Under the pieces are notes generated by a model, which saw nothing but the letters and a program-made list of their open reading frames with translations, was not told the DNA's origin and searched no databases. From contig CAMXCT020001833.1 of assembly GCA_947184155.2 (NCBI GenBank), forward strand, positions 62,001 to 126,000: a stretch of DNA of 64,000 bases, in the 5' to 3' direction. Positions 35,067 to 47,040 of the stretch are shown one piece after another. This DNA comes from Cladocopium goreaui. Taxonomy: Eukaryota > Sar > Dinophyceae > Suessiales > Symbiodiniaceae. The first letter of the stretch is position 1. Each line of letters begins with the position of its first letter. Made by a program: the position numbers and the translations under genes.

Positions 35067-35311
35067 CAACAGAGCCTGTAGAGGGGTTTTCTGTCCAGAT
35101 ATGGCCTCTCCGGCTCTCGCCTCTTTCCGCCCCAGCAAATTACCAGCCACTTGACTGTGACCCAAACCTCAACGGAAAAGAAAATGAGGAACCTGCAGCT
35201 TGGCCAGGCGAAAGGCTTGGAGTATGGCTCCCGGTCGGGCCACGACAAAGCCTAAGGGCCTAAGCACACGATCCACCAGTGGAAGGGCCGCTAGTGACCG
35301 CACGCCTATGA

Positions 35312-35357
35312 GCCCAAAGTTCTGCACCATGGACATCATAAACATCACAAGCCATGT
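35312..35357. repeat. 46-bp sequence shared with 28464-28509, copy 2
   Basis: Same orientation and sequence as copy 1 and followed at once by a TG/TA microsatellite. Confidence 0.9.
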
Positions 35358-35425
35358 GTGTGTATATGTGTATATATATAGTTATTATTATATATATACA
35401 CATATGTATATAATATATAGGTACA
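35357..35425. repeat. TG/TA microsatellite
   Basis: TGTGTGTATATG followed by ATATATAT and TATATACACATATG runs, read directly. Confidence 0.85.
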
Positions 35426-35439
35426 TGATGGTACATGTA

Positions 35440-35545
35440 CATGGTTGCGCTGAAGTTCCCACCATCTCCCACCACTTGCCAGTCCCTCAATATGCCCTTC
35501 TTCCGTGGCCCAATTTTCCAGATGGCGTCTTGGAAGGTGGGGCCG
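35440..35545 (-). CDS. Possible isolated exon
   Basis: On - the frame RRHLENWATEEGHIEGLASG then RWWELQRN is protein-like; a second frame (PTFQDAIWKIGPRKKG) competes. It lies between the DUF4336 gene and the retroelement and may belong to the gene carrying the duplicated exon at 28.2-28.7 kb, which would place the retroelement inside that gene's intron. Confidence 0.3.
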
Positions 35546-35769
35546 GAGCCCAGAAAATTTAGAAAACGAGACGGATCTGATTTTCCACTCCACTACACTC
35601 CACTAAAAGCATGGTCTGTGCCCTGTGTAGTCTATTGGATCTATAATAAAACTCATCACAAATCATGGCTTTGCCCCTGAGTCGTGTGCTTGGGATCGGA
35701 GTTCACGCAGTTCATTGATAAAATTCTGTTGCCAGTCCCGATTCAAGGACTCACTGGACTCACTCCGGG

Positions 35770-38436
35770 TCACACAATGCTTTGGCGCTTCTGCAACAGC
35801 GGGTTAATAACACCACTGTTTTCGAGCTGCTGTCCAAAGTCTCGTAAGAACTCCAAGTCCTTAGTGTTGCTTCCCCAAATGGACTATCCTTCATTCAGTA
35901 GTATTCAGCTAATAAATCTAATAAGAATCCCTTCAACAAACTCACCAAACTGCCCTGGTGGCCATGCATCCTTCCCCCTTGGCGCAGGTCCCAGGGTGCC
36001 AAAGGGCAGAACGGGTTCGTCCAGGAAGCGTCGAAAGGCGCTGGTCCACTCCCCAGGTCCGCAGGGCGTCAAGCCATCGAAGTGCAAGGACTGCATCCGT
36101 TCGAAGGGCCAGCGGCTAACCTGGATCCAAGGTTCTCTCATCCACGGTAGAACTTGAGAGCAGAATGATGTTAAAATATGCTGAAATGTTGAACAAATTG
36201 GACAAATTCAAGTGATCCCTAGCTAAATTCCTGGATCGTACCAGTGGACTGGCGATCTAGGCGCCCTCCCTCAAAACGGACTACCGAAAAAGATTGATGT
36301 CATTGTGCCATCCCAGTTTTCAATGGGAAAAAAAACAAACGACACTTTGCAAGAACCAGAAAGAGCCAGGAACGTCTTCCACAAACTTCCGCAAGACCTG
36401 CGCATCACGCTCCCCTCGATTCAGCACCAGCGCTTGTAAAATGGGCGGCACCAGCACACCGCCACTGACAGCTTCAAAGGCCTGTTGCCAGTCCTCTCGA
36501 TAGGTCCAGGGCAGGAGACCTGCCCATCCCAACTCGGGCGCCAAGGACTTGGACGCATCCTGAAACGCTTCGCCAACGCCTTGGACGTTGATGGCGCCCG
36601 ACTGGAAGAAAAGGGAGAAGATCACAATCCTGGCAGTTGCCATTTGAACACCCAAATCAAGCCAGCTGATTCAGCCGATGTTAAATGAAACCCCTGCATC
36701 CTGGACTACAGGGCAACCCATTTTAGCGAATGAAATCGCCTGAATTCCAGGGTACCCAGCCTCTGCCATCCTCGTTGCAAGGCTTGGGAATCAGATTCGA
36801 TCGGCTCAAGCGGACCATCTCTGGCATGGAAGAGTAAAGGTCGAGGATCCTCCAGGGAGACTTTGTAGCCATTGTAGCCATGATATAGGTGGAGATAGGA
36901 TTTTTGTACTGAATTTAAAGTGGAGCCTGAAATGCTACAATTTAGCTTAACCTCAGTCAACCAGCTTTTCAAAATTATAGAACCCCATTCTGCCCCATTC
37001 TTTGGTTTGAACGAGAATTCTGCTGGCCTCCAGTAGAATATCAGGAGGCGACCTTGGAATTGAGATCAGCAAATCTGTCAGTAGCAGCAACCGAAGTCGT
37101 GGCACAAACATGGCCACTTCGCAGAAAGCCCCAGTGGAGGGGTCCTTGCCCACGGGGCCCAGCACCTCACGTGACATGCTGAAATGCCATTGGGAGTGGT
37201 CGATGCTGACCTCTTCATGAAGAAAATCGAACATATATATATACAATACATATATATATATATATACACAATACATATATATATATATTATGTATATATA
37301 TATTATGTATATATATATATATCACATGTGTATTACATATAATAAAGGTGCTTGGAAAGAAATCGGCTTGAGCTGCCAGGAAAATCCATTGCTTGCAAGG
37401 TCATGAAAAGGATATGGGCAAATTACAGCGCACCCGTGACCCTCAAGTCAATTAATGTACACTTCCTTGTGGAAATTTTGCTACAACATCCATTGACTGC
37501 AGTATTGCTTCTATGACTTCAGCAAAGATAGCAATCGACCTTTCCTACTAGCTCATCTCACAGAGCTTGGATAAGTCACACATAAATCGTTTAAAGACCA
37601 AATACGCAGACTAAGTCCACCGAGGGCACTTCGTGCTCTAATTCAGAGCCCCATGGCAAGTCCGCACCCTTGCTACTTCGTGGCAGTTCATGGAGGCGAG
37701 ACAAAGGAAAGCCCAGAAATTCCAAAGGCAGCTGAAATGGTACCGAATATTGACCTGGATACACATCAACAGCATCCCAGCCCCTGCTTGTTTCACTCCA
37801 AAATTGAACCATTTTCAGGCAATCTCTTTAAAAACAAATGTTTGGGCACCCACCTGGAGCATACCAAACCTCAGCCTCTGGAAGTTGACGAGCCAGAGGC
37901 CCAGCAAAGGTTTTGTGCTCAACAGCGACAGTTGGTAAAATCAAGAACCGCACTTTGCCATGCGTAGCTTCCAGCTGCCGCAACATGGAGATACACTCGG
38001 GAGTTGGTGCCACGGCACCGTGAACCAATAAGCCTCCGTCGTTCAGGCGAAGAACTGTCATGCGGATGGGCACGTGCACATAGAGAAGACCCAGCTTCTG
38101 TTCGAGACCCCAAAGCTCCCCTGGAAGGTACTCCTGCAGAATGGTGCGTCGACGTTCATATGGAGCTATGGGCAAGGCAGGCCACAAGTCCCAGCGTGCA
38201 TCTGCTGGGACATCCGGAGGTAGCAGAGATTCTCGGGCGATGGCGTGGCGCCTTAAGGCGTCCAAATCAGAGCTTCGAAACGTGGAGAGTTGACTTCGAG
38301 GAAGCACAAAATCCAGGCAGCAGTAGCTTAGAAACGCACAAAATACAAGCGAGGTCGAAAGAGCATGGCTGGCCATGCTACGGATTGCCATCACACCGAA
38401 GATACGCTGGATGTCTTTGGCATTGTGTGGATCCAT
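35770..38436 (-). CDS. DUF4336-family protein, complete, seven exons, probable plastid-targeted
   Basis: Exons on -: 38436 or 38391 to ~37850 ([69 protein letters not shown]), 37753-37612 ([16 protein letters not shown]), ~37235-37010 ([35 protein letters not shown]), ~36880-36710 ([24 protein letters not shown]), ~36620-36350 ([35 protein letters not shown]), 36140-35930 and 35859-35770 ([18 protein letters not shown], stop TGA 35770). The order matches DUF4336 proteins of cyanobacteria and plastid-bearing eukaryotes, whose metallo-beta-lactamase-like fold has no settled function. The N-terminus has a hydrophobic stretch ([20 protein letters not shown]) before an Arg/Ser region, as in dinoflagellate plastid presequences. 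Confidence 0.87.
37231..37340. repeat. TATA microsatellite in DUF4336 intron
   Basis: Several ATATATAT blocks separated by CAATAC and TATGTA, upstream of the third exon. Confidence 0.85.
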
Positions 38437-38899
38437 CGATGAGATATGGTTCAAGCTGAGTTTGGATACATCATGTTTCACAATTGTGTCAGCTTTACAG
38501 GCACACATTCCTTACAACAGCTGAATTCTGAATTTGTAAGATTCTGCAAAGCCATGTGTTGCTTGAGCATGCTTGAGCCATCAAGCTCAAAAGTGCCATA
38601 TGTCCAGAACTTCATCAGTCCGTGCACAAGTTCGAATACCATTGAAAATGAAGGGGACAATGCTCAACAGTGAAACCATTGTTGTCTGCAAGTCATTCAT
38701 TTGCGTGTTCTGCTGCTTTGCTGTGCACTGGTACTCAAAGCACTTTCCAAGCAGAACTCTGGCTAGCAACAAAATAGTGCCATTTCTCAGGCCAACAAAT
38801 ACCAAAAGAACATTGACACACTATGACACACTGCTAAAAGAATTGTCTCCTAAGCAAAAATTGAAGTCCCGTTCAAGATGAAGAAGTAAAGAGAACATA

Positions 38900-39800
38900 C
38901 TTTGCCCAAACGGTAAATGCCTATGGGAAAATTCCAATCCCATGTCGTTCTATGTCGTTCTGTACCCAACTTCACGCCTTGGACATCTCCTTCGGCACGG
39001 AATTGGACCCTGTGGTTGATTCCGTTGATTCCCCCGAAGGCCTTCCATGAGAGCCGGCAAAACTTCAAAATCCCAGATATCTCCAGTACAATTGGGGACC
39101 CCCCAAGAAAATCCCTCATGTTTGACGGATTTTCAATATTTTTCAATGACCTTCAGTGATTTCCACTATTGAACTCTACTGATTCTACTGTAAGCAGTGG
39201 AACTGGGAGTCCAGGTTGGGAATTCTTCACCTCTTCCTTTGCAGCGGTAGTATCGCCTCACAGGTTCCAGCGATCGAAAACTCGGAGCCAAAAACGGGCG
39301 TCCGAGGCTCCGACAACAGCTTGAGACTTTGGCAAGTCTGCTGGTCCTGCAAGGCAAAAGAATCACAGATGGCACGGTGAATTAGCGAAAGTTAGACCAA
39401 GTTAGAAATTCACCAATTTCACAGCTTTCAAGTTAGATTCAGTTAGACTTTCGAAACACTCTGGGAGTGGAATTGTGGGCGTCCCAATGCACTAGTGGCT
39501 GCCATCCGATTTGGATCCTTCTAAGGCGACCGATGGAAGAGGTGCCTGGGCAGATCACCAGACTATCCACTCACGAGACTCACGAGTCGGGATGTCTCTC
39601 TTCTGAAAGGAAGCTGAAAGCTGTGATGTCGTGCAAATAGTGCAAGTAAGTGCAAGTAAGAGCAAGTAAGCGCAACTGAACTTGTCTTTTTCAGCTTCGA
39701 AGATCTTCGAAGTGTTGCAACCAATGCCCGTAATCCCAGACCTGAAAGATCCAAGGACTTAGGGCAACCCTGATCCCACTGCTCCAAGTCCCATCGCCAA
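38900..39800 (-). CDS. Unidentified exon-like blocks
   Basis: On -, 39787-39670 (SLDLSGLGLRALVATLRRSS), 39355-39225 (LQDQQTCQSLKLLSEPRTPV, FGSEFSIAGTCEAILPLQR) and 39065-38950 (FCRLSWKAFGGINGINHRVQ, RAEGDVQGVKLGTER) look coding. They share strand with DUF4336, just upstream of it. No family recognised. Confidence 0.35.
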
Positions 39801-41300
39801 GATGCAGCATTTGAACCTCAAGTTTGGCGCTGCGATGATCCGCTTGGGGACTACGGTACAAATGCTACAATTCATTGTATAAAGTGGTACTAATCAGTAC
39901 ATCTCATTGTTGTGGGACCATATCTCGGTACATCGGCTTTTACCAGTTTTACTTATCATCGGTAGGTGATTCTCCTGGTTGCATCTGAGGCCGAAACTTT
40001 TGCGCCACAGGTCCTCTGTGTGCGTGGCCTCAATGACCACATGATGACCATCATGGCTACGGGTCAAAATGGTCAAAGTTTAAGGCCTGGGAACAAATGA
40101 GTTTTGCGAAAGTTTTGGGTATCGCAACATGCCATTTTCGGGGTATATAACTAACCAATTTCATCTAGTATCCAGGAGGTCGCTCTCCTAATGCAAAGAG
40201 ATGCCAAGAGTGCGACACAGAAGGTACCCTTCGCGGAGACGCAGTTGGCCTTCCACTGCTCAATGGCTCATGCTCAAACTAGGGTTTACGGCTCCTTCAA
40301 CTGCCATTTTTTCAGTGTTTTAACATGGCTTTTTTCATGGTTTAACTTCAAACAGAGTCAAACCATGGCATACCATGGCCTTGAAAAACAGTGCTTCCGC
40401 CCAGCTCCTGGCCATTGGGCCAAGTCATCAGTCTTCCACGGCTCTGCGGCTTGGCTCGTTTCGAACAGACCCTTTCTGAGCTCCCCACCATCCACTGGAC
40501 GCCTGGAGCACTGGAGCGATGCTGTCGGGAAAAACCACGTTTCGGTGGTGTCCGTTGGTCCCCCAAAAATCTGGCCATTTCAAATCACTTTTATGGGGAA
40601 ATATGGGGAAAAGGATTTTTATGATCTTTTATCAACCATGAGATGTTGGGGCTCTCCTGTCTTCACACATCTGTGAAGCCCACAGCTCCAATTGCTCGCA
40701 CACTGAGTCACGGACGGTCTCGCAGTTGGACTGTACACGGCTATTGGGCTGAGACCTCAGAATTCGTCATGGCAAATGACAGCTGGCCGGTAGTTTAAAC
40801 CCCAGAGAGATGGGTATTGATAATGTGCAGTAATACAGCGGTAGTACAGTAATAGTACTAGTCATTGTGATGTATAGTCCATAAATATTGATCAAATCCA
40901 ATCATCATCCCAAACATGGTTGAAAATAAAGAATGCTTAAAAACTTAAAACCACCAACCTGACAAGTGGAAGTTAGGGCCGTTGATCACTGACCCCTTCA
41001 CAACTCCTCCTTAATGAAGAGGAAGGAGCAGAATGGAGGACAAGTATGCAGCTGTTGCAGCGGCACTGTGCAATAGTGGAACTATTTTGCAGCTCGGTGA
41101 CACCCGCGGCACTTCCACATGTTCATGTTCATCGTCTGGTGGATCCTTGGAGTCTCAAACCATCTCAAACCACTCAGAAGCCTGAAAGTATCTCAATGTA
41201 TCTCATCACCGACACTCAGCAAAGCTCAGCAAATTTGAAAAATTTGGAAGGATAATGAGACCTTGAGCCCAAGATAATCCACGCCCGGAGACCTCTTCTG
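39801..41300. other. No firm gene; conflicting open frames at 40190-40680
   Basis: A 161-codon + frame (40191-40676) and a - frame at about 40510-40370 (VDGGELRKGLFETSQAAEPW) overlap. Neither shows a family motif, so no call is made. The rest is intergenic in appearance. Confidence 0.3.
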
Positions 41301-42131
41301 CTTTGTCGATGGCTTCAAACGCCTAAAGCTCTGCGAGGTTCAAGACACTGCCATGATGCAAACGCACAAGGCACTGCCACAAGCAAACCAGGCCTGAATA
41401 TCAACTGCTGCCATTTGTCTGGCCTCAGAGCACTCGACTCGGAAACCCGATTGAAATCATGGATTCCAGGGACAACGAGACAACTCCGAGACAACACAAA
41501 AATGATATTCCATGTCATTTGAGCTTACACAACAAAAATGCCATGATAAACGAAGTAAGCCAGCTCTGCAACCCAACAGCAGGTTCCAGCGTTACAGTTC
41601 CGTTCCGGTCTTTGAGCTCGACAAAAAACGATGCAGCGATGCACCACTCCCAGACCCAGAGATTGAAACTCAAGTCACTGCTGCTAGGAATTTTCCAGCA
41701 AGAATGTGGAAGAAAACTTGCATGTACTGGGAAATACTGGGAAACCATACCTTTGATGGCCAAATTGCCACGAGAGCAACCAGAAGGTTGTCATCGTGGA
41801 TATCAAAAGCTGCATGCTGAAGGCTGCCAAAGTTCAAATGCAGGACTTCATCAGAGTTGTTCATGTCAGGAAAGCGGTTATATCAAACTGAGATGATCAG
41901 GGGTTCCCATGTTTTTGTATCTGCAACTATTGTGCGAACAGAATCCTCATAACAACTCAACTGTAAGACATCTTGGATGCCAGGCATGTTGATTCGGCTT
42001 GAGCCACAAAGAAAGGGAGTTTGTTCTTGTGTAGCAGCTTCGCGCTTCCCAACACACACTCTAGAAACATGCTCAATGCATTTGAGAGTAATAAATTCCA
42101 TACCATTGCATTTTTGAAGTAAGGATACCAT
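41300..42131 (-). CDS. Unidentified exon-like blocks downstream of the methyltransferase
   Basis: On -, 42060-41890 reads FLCGSSRINMPGIQDVLQLS then YEDSVRTIVADTKTWEPLI with a stop; 41864-41750 reads DEVLHLNFGSLQHAAFDIHD then DNLLVALVAIWPS. These are protein-like with no recognised family. They begin within a few dozen bases after the methyltransferase stop on the same strand, so they could be part of a tightly spaced next gene. Confidence 0.35.
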
Positions 42132-42155
42132 TTGTTGTGCAGTTTTTTTATCTTG

Positions 42156-43333
42156 TCAGGACGATAAAACATCTAAATTGTGAGGATTTTTTTGGCCTGG
42201 GCGCCACGCAACGTGTCTGTACTTTCTCGCCATCTTCTGCAAAAAACGTTGTTTGTCAGATTGTCGTCTCTCAATATCTTCAGTTGTTTCACGAAGACCA
42301 ATCAAGATGCGATTTTGGGGTGTGATATTTTCATCAATACGTTTCATGGTTGCTTTGTATCCCGGGCTTGCTTCAATAACGCCAAGTCGGGCAATATCGA
42401 TCAGTGTCCCATGCGGTATGTTCAGGTTCTTCGCAGTATTCAGCATCATCATGCCCTTGCGACTTTCCTCTCCCTGACAACATGGCATGATGGCAAATTC
42501 CACCTTGCACTCCACGCATTCACGTATCAACTCATCTGAAAGCAGACTGCAAGCATGGCAAGCCACCACCATCACTTGGCTCGCATCCACTTCTTCCTTC
42601 TCCAAAAAAGAGGCCAACCAACCAGTTTCGCTGATGTCACCAGCACGAAATTGCACCACTTCTGGAGATTCATCTGGCAGCCATGCAGCCCGGAGATTCT
42701 CAAAACTCTGGGGCTCGTAGAGGTCCACAACCACCGCCCTCTCCACTTTGCGAAAAGCTCGAAAAACCAACGCGATTCCACCATGGCCTCCTGCAACATC
42801 AGCTCAAAATGGTACAAAATGGCACCAAGAAACATCAGGGGTATTGCAGTTTGCTTTGTGTTCCAATTATTCACTTGTTTTTTTCTCTGAAAACAAACCA
42901 TGCCTGCTGCATCGACCAGAATCTGTCGCCGCCCAAGTTGTTTGGAACAAGCATTAAAGAAGGCAAAGCATTCCTTGACCTCTTTCGCTGGTGGTTTAGG
43001 ATTTCCCATTCTTCTCCATGCCAGCCAAAGTGCATATTCAATCCTTTGCCGTCCACCGAATTCTTCAGGAAAATCAACATCTTTGAAAATTTCTCGGAGC
43101 TGGAACCCATCAGATTTGTTTGACTGTCGCTGGACAGATTTGGGGACAGCGATGGATGCAATGGACGCGATGAATGCCGCAGAGGGAAGGGAAAGGGCTG
43201 AACTGACCACGGAACCCGGCCCATTCCCATTCAACAACCCATTCACTTGCCACTTCCGCAAGACCTGTTGCGATCGCCAAGTTCGTGAAATCGGTGCCAA
43301 CGGCATGGTTGGCATGCGTTGTATCGGCTGCAT
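42156..43333 (-). CDS. Class I SAM-dependent methyltransferase, two exons
   Basis: First exon from ATG 43333 to about 42904, second 42790-42156, with an intron of ~113 bases. The join creates ILVDAAGGHGGIALVF, a SAM-binding glycine motif split by the intron. Downstream are AVVVDLYEPQSFENLRAAWL, QVMVVACHACSLLSDELIRE and EFAIMPCCQGEESRKG; the ACHAC...MPCC pattern is typical of methyltransferase domains annotated in eukaryotes and bacteria near tRNA/RNA-modifying enzymes. The substrate cannot be told. The N-terminus (MQPIQRMPTMPLAPISRTWR) lacks acidic residues and could be an organelle-targeting peptide. Total about 350 residues. Confidence 0.78.
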
Positions 43334-43980
43334 GATGCACGTCAAAACACGCAAACAGGCAGTTTTGTGAATATGTCATATGACAAAAAATGGTTTGTCT
43401 CCATTGAATTTGCAACAAATGCGTCCTTCAAGTCCAAATTGAAAATTGAATTTGTCATCTGGAAACGAAAGGGTCAAATGTTGTTCAGGAAAATTACCAT
43501 GTTTTCCCGCTTCACATCATGGGCATGTTGATGCTACATGTATCACAACAAAAAACAATGTTGTCCTTTTGTTTCGCACAACTTCAGATTTTACACAACA
43601 AGATCACATCCATCAACGCATGGAATTTCAATCACATATCGTATGGCATTTGATCCAGGTCCACTCGTTCCATCTACTTCAAAATGGTCGAATTGATTCT
43701 TTGCATTTTTGGAAATTCACATTCCGCTCATGTCCCTGTCCCAATTTTGAAGGCAGTTTGGGTCTTTTGAATGTCATCGTGAACTAAATTTACATTGGGT
43801 TTTAAGTCAAACTCACACCATAACATTTTGTAGTTCATACTTTCTCAACAGGCCGAACCAATCTTTACCGAACCTAACGTCAAACACCATGATGTTTTAT
43901 GTTCACTGAAATGTTCAAGGCGGACTTCTTCTTTACCCAAGTTTATACAACGCGTTAATATAAACCATTTTATTAATTCT

Positions 43981-44304
43981 TTATGGGTCCTTACAAAAAT
44001 CCAAGGAAATTTTTGCATTCAAAACGTCTTTCAACTGTGGCGACATCCGAGGTCCGGAAACCGTCCCTCTTTCTCTCCCTTTTTTGGAACTTGCTGAATT
44101 GTCCGAGCCAGGTGATTTTTTTTGGATACTTTCATCCCGTATTGACAAAGTCCCATACCTGATGGCATGCGACCCCCTCGTACATGAGGCGGCACAAGGG
44201 ATATCCATAATTTCATCAAGTTCAATGGCCAAATCCTGGCCGACTTGAAGAATAAACCCACAGAGTATCCCAAACAGCCAGAAACAAAAACAGTTACGAA
44301 ACAC
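43981..44304 (-). CDS. Small ORF, hydrophobic start then hydrophilic tail
   Basis: Begins FRNCFCFWLFGILCGFILQV, a candidate signal or membrane segment, then LAIELDEIMDIPCAASCTRG and a Ser/Lys-rich tail (KKSPGSDNSASSKKGRERG), ending LDFCKDP. About 107 codons. No family known; it could be the last exon of a longer gene. Confidence 0.38.
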   Translation of the reverse strand: MFRNCFCFWLFGILCGFILQVGQDLAIELDEIMDIPCAASCTRGSHAIRYGTLSIRDESIQKKSPGSDNSASSKKGRERGTVSGPRMSPQLKDVLNAKISLDFCKDP

Positions 44305-44524
44305 GCAATGAGTGAAGTATGTTTATTGCCCAGCCCTTCTTACTCTAGAGGTCGGGCGTGCAAGGCGCAATCAAAGCACAAACACTTTATGAAAAAACAT
44401 TTTTCCAAAAGCGTTTGCAGTACTGTGGCAGCTGAAGGGCCAATATTCCCGAAGCTCGTGCGAACGGTTTTTCCAAAAGAACTGTTGTCCGCCTCACTTT
44501 TCATTTCGTTTACCTAACATACAT

Positions 44525-45065
44525 CATCCACATCCCTGGTGTCCTTTACATCACCTACATCTTCTTTACCATTTTCTACACCATCTTCTCTACATCTACA
44601 TCTACATCTACACCATCATCACCATCATCATCATCATCACCATCATCATCACCTACGTCTGTCTCACCTACATTATCTACACCACCTACACATTTTTTCC
44701 TTCAACCACATCTATATCACATGCCTTATCTACAACACATACATGACCTACATCATCATCAACATCACTACATCCTCTACATCACCCACATCACCTACAT
44801 TTTCTCCACCATCTTCTCTACATCATCATAATCATCATTTTCACCATCATCACCATCATCATCATCATCAATCTCACCTACACCATCTACATCACCTACA
44901 CAATTTTTCCATCAACCTCATCTACATGACATACATCATCTACAACGCATACATAACCTACATCATCATCATCTATATCAATACATCCTCTACATCACGT
45001 ACATTTTCTAATCTATCTAACCTTACATCACTTACAAAATCATCCTCATCATCTACAACATAGAC
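44525..45065. repeat. CATCAT / ACATCTACAT low-complexity tract
   Basis: Long runs of CATCAT and CTACATCACCTACA. It opens a His/Thr-rich + frame of 174 codons that is not credible as a gene. Confidence 0.9.
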
Positions 45066-45083
45066 AACATCACCTACATCAAC

Positions 45084-45285
45084 TACAGGTGATCAACTTC
45101 TCAGTAACTCCTACAAAACTTGAGAAATGTCATCTACACAGGAGTTGACTTGCAGGTGATCCACTTCTACTTGAACTCCTACAAGACTCCTGCGCAGAAA
45201 TTGTTACACAGGAATTGCTACACAGGAGTTCAGCTAACTTCCAGGTGATCAAATTGTATATGAATTCCTGCAAAATCAGACTTCT
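45084..45285. repeat. Three degenerate copies of CAGGTGATC...AACTCCTACAA
   Basis: Copies start near 45085, 45154 and 45242; ACACAGGAGTT lies between them. Confidence 0.75.
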
Positions 45286-45339
45286 CCGGTTCTTCTATTT
45301 CTCTCTGGCAGCAGGGACAGCCAGGTGGTGGCTTACGAA

Positions 45340-45605
45340 ACATTACCCTCTGCGGCGTGTTGGACACCCAAACGTGTGTCGAAATGCGGGTCTTGTTTGT
45401 CCTTGGGCAACCCTCTGCGGAGATCGCGCGTGCCGGATGGGCAAACATGTGGTATGGTGAAATGCGAAACTTCTTTGCCCGTCTGCGGAGATCGTGCGTT
45501 TCGGACGCCCAAACATGTGGTGGAATGTGAATTTCTTTTGGGCACTGGCAACCCTCTGCAGACATCGCGCAGGTCGGACATCCAAACATGTGGCAAAATG
45601 CAAAT
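45340..45605. repeat. ~68-bp minisatellite x 4
   Basis: Units share CTCTGCGGAGATCGCGCGT...GGA(C/T)G(C/G)CCAAACATGTGG; the copies are degenerate. Confidence 0.8.
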
Positions 45606-45624
45606 TTACTGAGGCCCGGCGCAC

Positions 45625-46015
45625 CCTCTTCGCACGAAATGAGAGCCAACCGTCAAAAACTGGGGTAAAAATTGTGATTTTGAAAGTTCTGATGCAAGCG
45701 TGGCATGGAAGTCAAACGGTAATAACTGTGGGAAAACTGCGGTTTTTTAACGTCAGACGTCAGATGCAAACGTTCAAGAATTGGTGTAAAATTGCGATTT
45801 TATCCATTTTGACACGTCGGCACAACTGTTTCGCGGGAAAAAAATTGTGTAAAATTGCGATTTTCCAAGGTCACGCACAACCCTTTCATGCAAGATGATT
45901 GTCCAGCGTCAAAAGTTGCGATTTTCCAACGCCGGCTGCAACCCTTTCGCACGATATGATGGCTGAACGTCAAAAACTGAAGTAAAATTGCGATTTTTTG
46001 CAGCGTGTAAAAGCT
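45625..46015 (-). repeat. Degenerate ~72-bp array, inverted arm
   Basis: Units with CCCTTTCGCACGA, CGTCAAAAACTG and TAAAATTGCGATTTT. They are the inverse of the units at 47041-47612, so the two arrays face each other. Confidence 0.75.
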
Positions 46016-46627
46016 GCTCTGGAATCGTTTTTTTCTTGTCTTTTTCTATGTGCTGATTAAGCCCATCTGAGAGGAATCTGAGCGGCTTGATCGGTTTCAT
46101 GTTAGTTTGGATGTTCACATTCTGACAAGAGGGGCCTCTCAATGCAGAGTACTCACTCTTAGGGTTTTTGCGGTGACACTAATTCGTTTCATTCTTTGTG
46201 ACACCTGTCAGCAGTTAGACCGCTATGTGGGTGGTAGTCAATGTGGTGGCGGCTTTGGGCCTGCTACTACAGCAGCGTCCGACCCCACAAAGACCTGTCT
46301 GGCCTCCCTCTTCCGTGTCACAGGTGGAGGGGGCCCGGGCCCCATGGCCCCACCCTTTGCCACTGCTCGGCTTTTCGGCTGTTTTCGGGGCTGTAACATC
46401 CCATCCGTGCCCACATAATCTCCTGTTGTGGAGTCTCAGGGTCTCGGCTGTGAGGCCGACTTGAGACACGCTGTCATGCGGCGAGATCCCGTCGGCAGCT
46501 ACCTCGCTGTCTGGGTTGTGTTGGCCTCGCGGCGCAAGTGTCAATCTGTTTTGAGTGAGTGACACTCTCCTCTCAATCCCTGGCCAGGACGATATGAGAT
46601 GTCCACGTTGGCCGCAATGGCCGCATT

Positions 46628-46942
46628 TTAACCCCTTAGGCCCTTAGGGTTCTTGTTGCTAAATCCTGTGAAGGATTTCACAAAGGGTCCCGACCCATCG
46701 GTGAGGCTTTTGGGGTTCACCGGAATTTCTTCATTCCGGTTAAGTGTAGGATTGTACATCCTTTTGACGATCTTCCTCTGACCTGAGAGTCGGGCGCCAC
46801 GGTGTATCTCGTACATTGCAGCCGGCGCCTGTTCTTCTGCTCTCCTCTTGGCGCTGAAGAACTCCAGCGCCTCACGCTGGCGTTGACGCCAACTCTTGCG
46901 AGCGTTCCTCCTCTTCTCTGCCTGTCTTCTCCTTTTCAACAA
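46628..46942 (-). CDS. Basic 104-codon ORF in the core between opposed arrays
   Basis: The frame reads RRRQAEKRRNARKSWRQRQR, EALEFFSAKRRAEEQAPAAM, GQRKIVKRMYNPTLNRNEEI and ends GFSNKNPKGLRG. Composition is protein-like and strongly basic. No family was recognised. It may be the start of a longer gene or a remnant of a mobile element bounded by the inverted arrays. Confidence 0.4.
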   Translation of the reverse strand: MLKRRRQAEKRRNARKSWRQRQREALEFFSAKRRAEEQAPAAMYEIHRGARLSGQRKIVKRMYNPTLNRNEEIPVNPKSLTDGSGPFVKSFTGFSNKNPKGLRG

Positions 46943-47040
46943 CCCCGTTGGACTAAGCAGACGCTTTTACACAAACGCTTTTACACAGTTGCTTTTTACA
47001 CACAGAAGCTTTCACACACAGCACACAGAAGCTTTGTACA

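Larger units (their letters stand above)
29040..35300 (-). mobile_element. Decayed dinoflagellate retroelement with RT, RNase H-like and C5-methyltransferase-like domains
   Basis: Read on -, the order is: coiled-coil ORF (35066-34440), second ORF (34443-33682), gag-like ORF (33700-32702), pre-RT and RT (about 32400-30900), RNase H-like (30900-30480), zinc-motif region (30300-30150), cytosine-methyltransferase-like (29950-29420) and a C-terminal part with GESMNPGPRR and RLFCLWCENGLKDVDLADLF (29300-29060). This matches a polyprotein family I know from Symbiodinium-type genomes (from memory, not searched). Frameshifts and stops break it at several places, and the C-terminal recombinase-like part is missing. 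No long terminal repeats were identified; a 46-bp repeat flanks it. Confidence 0.85.

Noticed and set aside
40191-40676. 161-codon frame on +
   Set aside because: Competing - frames look equally good and no motif or splice context supports either.
44539-45063. His/Thr-rich 174-codon frame on +
   Set aside because: Pure CATCAT/CTACAT simple sequence.
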